Assembly: GCA_027485075.1 (NCBI GenBank)
Contig: JAIXRT010000047.1
Span: 1 to 5,834, forward strand
Origin: Cytophagaceae bacterium
GTDB taxonomy: Bacteria; Bacteroidota; Bacteroidia; Cytophagales; Spirosomataceae
Reading direction: 5' to 3'
DNA length: 5,834 nt
The translations under genes and the position numbers were made by a program. The notes under the pieces are model-generated. The model was given only the letters and a program-made list of their open reading frames with translations. It searched no databases and was not told the origin of the DNA. Shown piece after piece: positions 5,584 through 5,834 of the stretch (position 1 is its first letter; each line of letters begins with the position of its first letter).

Positions 5584-5834
5584 TGCTTTAGAAATAGGTA
5601 TAAAAATCCAAACATCGCGGCAAGTTGACCCATCCAAAAGGTAAACATCCAAAGGATGAGGGTGTTTTTAGTTGCTGCGATTTGTAATGATAATTTTAAC
5701 TCAAGCTCCATTAAACGAACATCCAAATATTCCTTCGTGACAAAGTTTTTGGTTCGGTCCTCAATCGTTTCTTGAATAACATCTACAAATTCCATAGCAT
5801 CCTTTTCTCCAAGGTGGAGTTTTTTATGCGCTAA
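5580..5834 (-). CDS. Small coiled-coil protein with C-terminal membrane anchor (CCDC90/DUF1640-like), probably 5'-truncated by the window edge
   Basis: The frame ends with TAG at 5582-5580 and is open to the window edge, giving at least 84 residues. From ATG 5795 there are 71 residues: an acidic helical start (VDVIQETIEDRTKNF), VTKEYLDVRLMELELKLSLQIAATKN with heptad-like spacing, and a C-terminal helix of about 24 residues (LILWMFTFWMGQLAAMFGFLYLF) ending in a short basic tail. The order 'TKEYL/TKEDL, coiled coil, then W-x-x-x-FWxGQ membrane segment' is typical of small DUF1640/CCDC90-like bacterial proteins of unknown role. Upstream of ATG 5795, thirteen further in-frame sense codons (LAHKKLHLGEKDA) fit the helical character, and family members often have extra N-terminal residues, so the true start may lie outside the window. 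The case for ATG 5795 is a purine-rich AAAGGA stretch centred about 9 bases before it. The protein is likely anchored in the inner membrane; partners are unknown. Confidence 0.75.
   Translation of the reverse strand, partial: LAHKKLHLGEKDAMEFVDVIQETIEDRTKNFVTKEYLDVRLMELELKLSLQIAATKNTLILWMFTFWMGQLAAMFGFLYLFLKH

Noticed and set aside
5646..5669. Inverted repeat CATCC-AAA-GGATG with a T5 run a few bases later, downstream of the VTT gene
   Set aside because: The stem is short, the T-run is separated by six bases, and the sequence is explained as coding for the membrane segment of the opposite gene.
5807..5825. Terminator-like hairpin on the plus strand: CTCCA-AGG-TGGAG followed by six T's
   Set aside because: It lies in the open frame of the minus-strand coiled-coil gene (codons for K-K-L-H-L-G-E), the stem is only 5 bp, and it is more than 220 bp beyond the VTT stop. 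It could help end the VTT transcript, but the evidence is weak.

Overview
The window looks like an ordinary chromosomal stretch of a member of the Bacteroidota, probably a Cytophagales-type bacterium. Three things point there. Good matches to the Bacteroidota sigma-factor -7 element (TAnnTTTG) lie upstream of three of the transcription units. Clear Shine-Dalgarno sequences are absent in front of most genes. The his genes have the bifunctional hisIE arrangement. The lineage is inferred from these features and not from any database comparison.

Layout, left to right: (1) the 3' end of a class I PLP aminotransferase on the plus strand, cut by the window edge (2-280). (2) A glycerate kinase on the minus strand (275-1369), whose stop codon lies in the same TTATAA palindrome as the aminotransferase stop. 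(3) A divergent 62-bp gap and a small lipoprotein gene of unknown function on the plus strand (1432-1806). (4) A minus-strand operon read from 4832 down to 1808: hisH, hisA, hisF, hisIE and a small four-helix membrane protein of the PF04020 'phage holin family' type. (5) An 85-bp divergent region with overlapping promoters. (6) A TVP38/TMEM64-type (VTT domain) membrane protein on the plus strand (4918-5583). (7) A small coiled-coil plus membrane-anchor protein on the minus strand (5580 to the window edge), which is probably cut by the edge because its frame stays open.

The his genes encode consecutive middle steps of histidine biosynthesis. HisIE performs steps 2 and 3, HisA step 4, and HisH with HisF step 5, releasing imidazole-glycerol phosphate and AICAR. 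The other his genes (hisG, hisD, hisC, hisB) are not here, and the promoter directly upstream of hisH suggests that this half is transcribed on its own. Gene packing is very tight: all three convergent junctions overlap or are separated by a single base, and inside the operon hisA/hisF overlap while the other gaps are 1-10 bp.

I saw no mobile element, CRISPR array, tRNA, rRNA, riboswitch or His-rich attenuator peptide. No stretch over 300 bases lacks a gene. I do not see a new biological system. The points most worth a second look are the overlapping divergent promoters at hisH/VTT with a small palindrome in the his leader, the VTT gene start, the uncharacterised lipoprotein, and the open reading frame at the right edge.
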